From assembly GCF_010728725.1 (NCBI RefSeq), contig NZ_AP022606.1, positions 2,914,001 to 2,978,000 on the forward strand: DNA of 64,000 nucleotides. Direction: 5' to 3'. The stretch is from Mycobacterium branderi (GTDB lineage Bacteria; Actinomycetota; Actinomycetes; Mycobacteriales; Mycobacteriaceae). Positions 60,006 to 64,000 of the stretch are shown one piece after another (the stretch's first letter is position 1; each line of letters begins with the position of its first letter). Below the pieces are notes generated by a model, which did no database searches, was not told the DNA's origin, and saw only the letters and a list, made by a program, of their open reading frames with translations. The translations under genes were made by a program, and so were the position numbers.

Positions 60006-61063
60006 CCGAAGGCGTTGACGCCGACATGCGGCTATCCGTCCTCGACCTCGTCCCGGTCCGCACAGACCAGACCACCGCCGACGCGCTGGCGGCCACCGTG
60101 GCCCTGGCGCAGACCGCCGACCGGCTGGGCTACACCCGGTACTGGGTCGCCGAACACCACAACATGCCGTCGGTCGGCGCCACCAGCCCGCCGGTGCTGA
60201 TCGCCTACCTCGCCGCCCAGACCACACAGCTGCGGCTGGGCTCCGGTGGCGTGATGCTGCCCAACCACGCGCCGCTGGCCGTGGCCGAGCAGTTCGCGCT
60301 CCTGGAAGCCGCCGCGCCCGGCCGCATCGACCTCGGCATCGGCCGTGCCCCCGGCTCGGACCCGGTGACCTCGTACATGCTGCGGGGCGCGGCCGGCCGC
60401 GACGATCGTGACATCGACCAGTTCCCCGACTACCTGGACCATGTGCGGGCGATGATGAGCCGAAGCGGTGTGCGGGTGCAACTGCGCGACGGGGACTACG
60501 TCCTCAAGGCCACCCCCGCCGCGGCCACCGAGCCGCGGCTGTGGCTGCTCGGCTCGTCGCTGTATTCGGCCCGGCTGGCGGCGGCCAAGGGCTTGCCGTA
60601 TGTGTTCGCGCATCACTTCTCGGGCAAGGGGACCGAGGAGGCGCTCGAGCTGTACCGTTCGCAGTTCGTGCCCAGCGAGCTGGCCGCCGAGCCGACCACC
60701 TTTCTGACGGTCAACGCCGTCGTTGCCGAAACACGCGACGAGGCAACGGCTTTGATCCTGCCGAACCTGCAGATGATGGCGCGGCTGCGCACCGGCCAGC
60801 CGCTCGGGCCGCTGCACCTTGTCGAAGACGCGCAACACGTCGAGCTCACCCCGCCACAGCAGCACATCGTCGAAAGCGGCCAGAAGCGTGCCGTTCTCGG
60901 CACCCCCGCGGAGGCCGCCGAGCAATTGCGGGCGCTGGCCGAAAGATTCGACGTCGACGAGGTGATGGTGCACCCGGTCGCGTCGGCCCACCGCGGCACC
61001 GACCCGGCCACCTCGCCGGGCCGGGAGAAGACGCTCGAGTTGCTGGCGAAAGAACTGTTCTAA
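60002..61063 (+). CDS. LLM-class flavin-dependent oxidoreductase (luciferase-like)
   Basis: A 353-residue TIM-barrel monooxygenase of the bacterial luciferase-like superfamily (MsnO8-type: [20 protein letters not shown] at the N-terminus, [20 protein letters not shown] near 48). It uses reduced FMN or F420; the substrate is unknown. ATG 60002 overlaps the udgB stop codon; ATG 60026 is an alternative. In H37Rv this position holds a different FAD oxidoreductase. The 3' end overlaps the convergent Ddn-like gene by 4 bases. Confidence 0.88.
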   Translation: MTEGVDADMRLSVLDLVPVRTDQTTADALAATVALAQTADRLGYTRYWVAEHHNMPSVGATSPPVLIAYLAAQTTQLRLGSGGVMLPNHAPLAVAEQFALLEAAAPGRIDLGIGRAPGSDPVTSYMLRGAAGRDDRDIDQFPDYLDHVRAMMSRSGVRVQLRDGDYVLKATPAAATEPRLWLLGSSLYSARLAAAKGLPYVFAHHFSGKGTEEALELYRSQFVPSELAAEPTTFLTVNAVVAETRDEATALILPNLQMMARLRTGQPLGPLHLVEDAQHVELTPPQQHIVESGQKRAVLGTPAEAAEQLRALAERFDVDEVMVHPVASAHRGTDPATSPGREKTLELLAKELF

Positions 61064-61509
61064 GCAGAAGGCGTCAGCACGATCACCGGGATCGGCCGCG
61101 ACGTCCGCCGCTGGTAGGCCTTGTACCGGTTGGCGTTGGGCTTGTTGACGATCTCCCACAGCCGGTCATAATCGGGGTCGCCGGGCATGACCCGCCGCGC
61201 GGTGACACCGAAACGCTTTGGGCCGACGTTGATTTCGACGTCAGGACGCTTGCGCAGGTTGTGGTACCAGCCGGGATAGGTGTCGGCGCCGCCGTTGGAG
61301 GCGACGATCAGATACGAATCGCCGTCGCGGGCGTACGTGAGGGAGGTGGTGCGCGGCCGGCCGGTTTTCGCGCCTGTCGTGTGCAACAGCAGGCTCGGCG
61401 GCGCCCCCGGTATCCGATGACCGACCCAGCCGTTGGTCTTCTGGTAGATCATGTCGTGGATACGCAAAAGCCGGATGCCCACCTGCTCGATCGGCGTGAG
61501 GTTACTCAT
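61060..61509 (-). CDS. F420(H2)-dependent quinone reductase / Ddn-like nitroreductase (Rv1261c-like)
   Basis: A 149-residue split-beta-barrel protein of the deazaflavin-dependent nitroreductase family (same length as Rv1261c). LLLHTTGAKTGRPRTTSL near residue 40 and YPGWYHNLRKRPDVEINVG near 77 are the family signature. These enzymes use F420H2 to reduce quinones and, for Ddn, to activate nitroimidazole prodrugs. Located 5 bases after the HIT gene in the same direction. Confidence 0.92.
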   Translation of the reverse strand: MSNLTPIEQVGIRLLRIHDMIYQKTNGWVGHRIPGAPPSLLLHTTGAKTGRPRTTSLTYARDGDSYLIVASNGGADTYPGWYHNLRKRPDVEINVGPKRFGVTARRVMPGDPDYDRLWEIVNKPNANRYKAYQRRTSRPIPVIVLTPSA

Positions 61510-61513
61510 CGGC

Positions 61514-61948
61514 TCAGTCTGACTGCCGGGCGTCGATCCGCGCCAGCGCGTCGCGCAGGATCTGTCCGGTGGACTCGCGGTCGGGGTCGCGGCGCAGCAG
61601 CATTCCCTTGGCGACCGACAGCTTGTCGCCGTTGCGCCGCGGCAGCACATGCAGGTGGATATGGAACACCGTCTGGAAGGCGTCACGCCCGTCGTTGATC
61701 GCGATATGCGTGGCGTCGGCCAGCTCTGTGGTGCGGGCCGCCTTGGCGATGCGCTGCCCGATCGTCACCATGTCGGCCAGCGTCTCCGGCGGGGTGTCGG
61801 TCAGATCGACGGTGTGGCGCTTGGGCAGCACCAGGGTGTGGCCCCGGGTGAACGGGCGGATGTCGAGGATCGCCAGGTAGTTGTCGTCTTCGCAAATGCG
61901 GATGGCGGGCGCCTCGCCGGCGACGATCGCGCAGAACACACAAGACAT
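61514..61948 (-). CDS. HIT-family hydrolase (Rv1262c-like)
   Basis: Histidine-triad nucleotide-binding protein of 144 residues. The N-terminal CVFCAIVAGEAPAIRICEDD and the catalytic triad HIHLHVLPR are intact. Likely an Hint/GalT-branch hydrolase of nucleoside phosphoramidates or dinucleotides. TACGGT lies 6 bases before ATG 61948, suggesting a leaderless start. Confidence 0.94.
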   Translation of the reverse strand: MSCVFCAIVAGEAPAIRICEDDNYLAILDIRPFTRGHTLVLPKRHTVDLTDTPPETLADMVTIGQRIAKAARTTELADATHIAINDGRDAFQTVFHIHLHVLPRRNGDKLSVAKGMLLRRDPDRESTGQILRDALARIDARQSD

Positions 61949-61960
61949 AAGGCCACCGTA
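61949..61960 (-). promoter_or_regulatory. Leaderless promoter -10 of the HIT gene
   Basis: Minus-strand TACGGT (61955-61960) lies 6 bases before ATG 61948, overlapping the 3' end of the upstream gap after the PatB-type gene. Confidence 0.5.
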
Positions 61961-61961
61961 G

Positions 61962-63113
61962 TCAGGCCGACAGCGCCGCGGCCATCGCCTCGATCGCGCG
62001 GTCCAGGATCCGCCGGGTGGTCGCGAAGTTCAGCCGCGCGAAACCGGAGCCGACGCTCGCGCCGAACGGAATGCCGGGCGACAGCGCCACCTTGGCCTTG
62101 GCGAGCAGGTAGTCGGCCGGCTCGGCGGGCAGGTCGAGCGCCCGGAAATCCACCCACGACATGTACGTGGCCTCCGGGGTATTGATTTTCAGCCCCGGAA
62201 CCGCCTCCGGCAGCGCCCGGGCCAGGTGGTCCCGGTTGGCCCGCAGATACCCCAGCAATTCGTCGAGCCAGCCGGCGTCACCCTCATACGCCGCGATGTT
62301 GGCACGAATGCCGACCGTGGCCGCGCCCATCTTGTGCAGCATGTTGATCCGGTCCCACTCGTCGATGTCGCGGGGATTGGACAACACCACCTGAGCGCAC
62401 ATCAGCCCGGGAAGATTCCAGCCCTTGGAGGCCGACAGCAGCGTGACCACCGTGTCGGCGGCGGTGTCGGACACCGACGCGGAGGCAACGTGCGGCCGGT
62501 CGTACACCAGCGGTGCATGGATCTCGTCGGCGATCACCCGGGCGTTGTGCCGGGCCGCGATATCGACGATCGCGCGGAGCTCGTCGGCGGTGAAGGCGGT
62601 GCCCAGCGGGTTGTTCGGATTGCACAGAATCAACGACCCCGCCCCGCCGGCGAATGCGGCGTCCAGCGCATCCAAATCCAGCACATACCGTCCCGAATCC
62701 TGTTGCGGCGACGGGATTTCCACGCGTTGGCGGCCGGTGACCCGCAGCACGTCGAAAAACGGCATGTAGGCGGGGACGGGCAGCACCACGGGGCTTTCCG
62801 GGCGGGTGAGGAAGTTGACGACAGTCTGCATGCCCTTGAGCACGTCCGGAACGACGCGAACCCACTCGGGTTCGACGTGCCAGCCGTAGCGGCGCCGGCA
62901 CCAGTCGGCGGTGGCCCGCGGCAGTGTGTCCTCGCCGACCGGCGGGTAGCCGAACTCCTCGTTGGCAACACAGGCGCGCACCGCGTCGCGCACCGCCGGC
63001 GCGGTGGGGAAGTCCATTTCCGCGATCCACAACGGCAACACGTCGGGTGCAAACACGTTCCACTTGATCGTGTTGCGCGCGCGGAGCTGATCTTCGGTCA
63101 ACAGATCGAACAT
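61962..63113 (-). CDS. PatB/MalY-type PLP enzyme (C-S lyase or aminotransferase)
   Basis: Fold-type-I PLP enzyme of 383 residues in the MalY/PatB group, which cleave cystathionine-type C-S bonds or act as aminotransferases. Schiff-base lysine is Lys230 (SASKGWNLPGL); NPNNPLG near 165 and the ADEIHAPL aspartate near 196 bind the cofactor. ATG 63113 is chosen because the family N-terminus (MFDLLTEDQLRARNTIKWN) begins there; no clear ribosome-binding site. It is inserted between the HIT and amidase genes relative to H37Rv. Confidence 0.9.
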   Translation of the reverse strand: MFDLLTEDQLRARNTIKWNVFAPDVLPLWIAEMDFPTAPAVRDAVRACVANEEFGYPPVGEDTLPRATADWCRRRYGWHVEPEWVRVVPDVLKGMQTVVNFLTRPESPVVLPVPAYMPFFDVLRVTGRQRVEIPSPQQDSGRYVLDLDALDAAFAGGAGSLILCNPNNPLGTAFTADELRAIVDIAARHNARVIADEIHAPLVYDRPHVASASVSDTAADTVVTLLSASKGWNLPGLMCAQVVLSNPRDIDEWDRINMLHKMGAATVGIRANIAAYEGDAGWLDELLGYLRANRDHLARALPEAVPGLKINTPEATYMSWVDFRALDLPAEPADYLLAKAKVALSPGIPFGASVGSGFARLNFATTRRILDRAIEAMAAALSA

Positions 63114-63118
63114 GTCAG

Positions 63119-63132
63119 TAGTCTGCCTGCAC
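63119..63132 (+). promoter_or_regulatory. Probable leaderless promoter -10 of amiB2
   Basis: TAGTCT (63119-63124) lies 8 bases before ATG 63133; in this short divergent gap it can only serve the amidase gene. Confidence 0.45.
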
Positions 63133-64000
63133 ATGGACCCCCGTGAGTTGGCGTTCGCCGGCGCGGCCGAGCAGGCGCGGATGTTGGCGGACGGCGTCGT
63201 CACCGCGCCCGCGCTGCTCGAGGTGTATCTGGAGCGCATCGCCCGGCTCGACCCGCAGCTGCGCTCCTACCGCGTCGTGCTGGCCGACAGCGCCCGCGAG
63301 GAGGCCGCCGCTGCGCAGCGCCGCATCGACGCCGGTGAACGCCTGCCCCTGCTGGGCGTGCCCATCGCGATCAAGGATGACGTCGACATCGCCGGGCAGA
63401 CAACAACTTTCGGTACCAGCGCGCACGGGCCGGCGGCCGCGGAGGACGCAGCCGTGGTGCGCGCGCTGCGCGAGGCCGGCGCGGTGATCCTCGGCAAGAC
63501 CGCGGTGCCCGAGTTGATGATGCTGCCGTTCACCGAGTCGGTCAGCTTCGGCGCCACCCGTAACCCCTGGGACGTCTCCCGCACGCCGGGCGGCAGCAGC
63601 GGCGGCAGCGGCGCCGCGGTGGCCGCCGGGCTGGCCCCGATGGCGCTGGGCTCCGACGGCGGCGGCTCGATCCGTATCCCGTCGACGTGGTGCGGGGTGT
63701 TTGGTCTCAAACCGCACCGCGACCGGGTCTCCGTGTCGCCGCACGACGACGCCTGGTGCGGACTCTCCGTCAACGGCCCGATCGCGCGCTCGGTGCGCGA
63801 TGCGGCGCTGTTCCTGGATGCGACGACGACATTGCCGGCCCCCGACGGCGGATTCGTCGCGGCGGCGTCGCGAGCTCCCGGCCGGCTGCGAATTGCGTTG
63901 AGCACCAAGGTGCCACCGCCGTTGGTGATCCGGGCCGGCAAGCAACAGCGGGGGGCCGTCGAGCAGGCGGGCCGGCTCCTTGCCGACCTGGGCCACGACG
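63133..64000 (+). CDS. amiB2: Amidase AmiB2, 3' truncated by window edge
   Basis: Amidase-signature-family hydrolase of small amides; 289 codons visible of about 460. The Ser-cisSer-Lys triad is complete: Lys81 (AIKDDVD), Ser155 (PGGSSGGSG) and Ser179 (GSDGGGSIRIPS). The reading frame is open from ATG 63133 to the window end without interruption. The substrate is unknown. Divergent from the PatB-type gene across 19 bases. Confidence 0.92.
   Translation, partial: MDPRELAFAGAAEQARMLADGVVTAPALLEVYLERIARLDPQLRSYRVVLADSAREEAAAAQRRIDAGERLPLLGVPIAIKDDVDIAGQTTTFGTSAHGPAAAEDAAVVRALREAGAVILGKTAVPELMMLPFTESVSFGATRNPWDVSRTPGGSSGGSGAAVAAGLAPMALGSDGGGSIRIPSTWCGVFGLKPHRDRVSVSPHDDAWCGLSVNGPIARSVRDAALFLDATTTLPAPDGGFVAAASRAPGRLRIALSTKVPPPLVIRAGKQQRGAVEQAGRLLADLGHD

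Overview
The window is high-GC actinobacterial DNA whose gene content and order closely follow the Mycobacterium tuberculosis H37Rv segment running roughly from fadD36/dapD to amiB2 (Rv numbers below are from memory, not from a search). Mycobacterial hallmarks are sigE-rseA-htrA-tatB, gpgS, glgM/glgC, lpqY-sugABC, kgd, CYP130 and an F420-dependent Ddn-like protein. No PE/PPE gene, insertion sequence, tRNA, rRNA or CRISPR array was seen, and several genes differ from the H37Rv order, so a non-tuberculous Mycobacterium is most likely.

Layout. 1-5.4 kb: truncated acyl-CoA synthetase, divergent lysine genes dapD/dapE and an AAA ATPase. 5.5-10.9 kb: LOG-type hydrolase, fadD6, then folP2-gpgS-DivIVA-like-tagA-DUF3117. 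10.9-13.4 kb: divergent glgM/glgC. 13.4-18.0 kb: methyltransferase-like membrane protein, two-gene ABC exporter with its TetR repressor, and an O-methyltransferase. 18.2-24.1 kb: envelope-stress block sigE-rseA-htrA-tatB, then mrp and a lytic transglycosylase. 24.2-28.5 kb: DUF1003 and MgtE_N/CBS proteins, an HpcH/HpaI lyase, two DUF4190 proteins and a small membrane protein. 28.6-33.5 kb: trehalose importer lpqY-sugA-sugB-sugC with a SUFU-domain gene at its end. 33.6-42.5 kb: corA, mdh, a short malic enzyme, lpqZ, an SDR and kgd. 42.7-49.3 kb: membrane protein, PadR-MFS efflux pair and a nuclease-helicase fusion. 49.4-55.4 kb: lprE, deaD, acyltransferase, an iron-box-controlled siderophore-interacting protein, TetR and cyp130. 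55.4-64 kb: two FAD-linked oxidases, vapBC, udgB, luciferase-like and Ddn-like enzymes, a HIT protein, a PatB-type PLP enzyme and the 5' part of amiB2.

Themes. Alpha-glucan, methylglucose lipopolysaccharide and trehalose metabolism (gpgS, glgM, glgC, lpqY-sugABC) and the malate/2-oxoglutarate node (mdh, malic enzyme, kgd) are both represented. Many genes start immediately after a TANNNT -10 hexamer (6-8 bases before the start codon), indicating leaderless mRNAs; many others overlap their upstream gene by ATGA or GTGA and are probably translationally coupled. Several small intergenic inverted repeats recur, and one 39-base repeat occurs both between genes and inside a coding sequence. No stretch longer than about 190 bases lacks an assigned gene.
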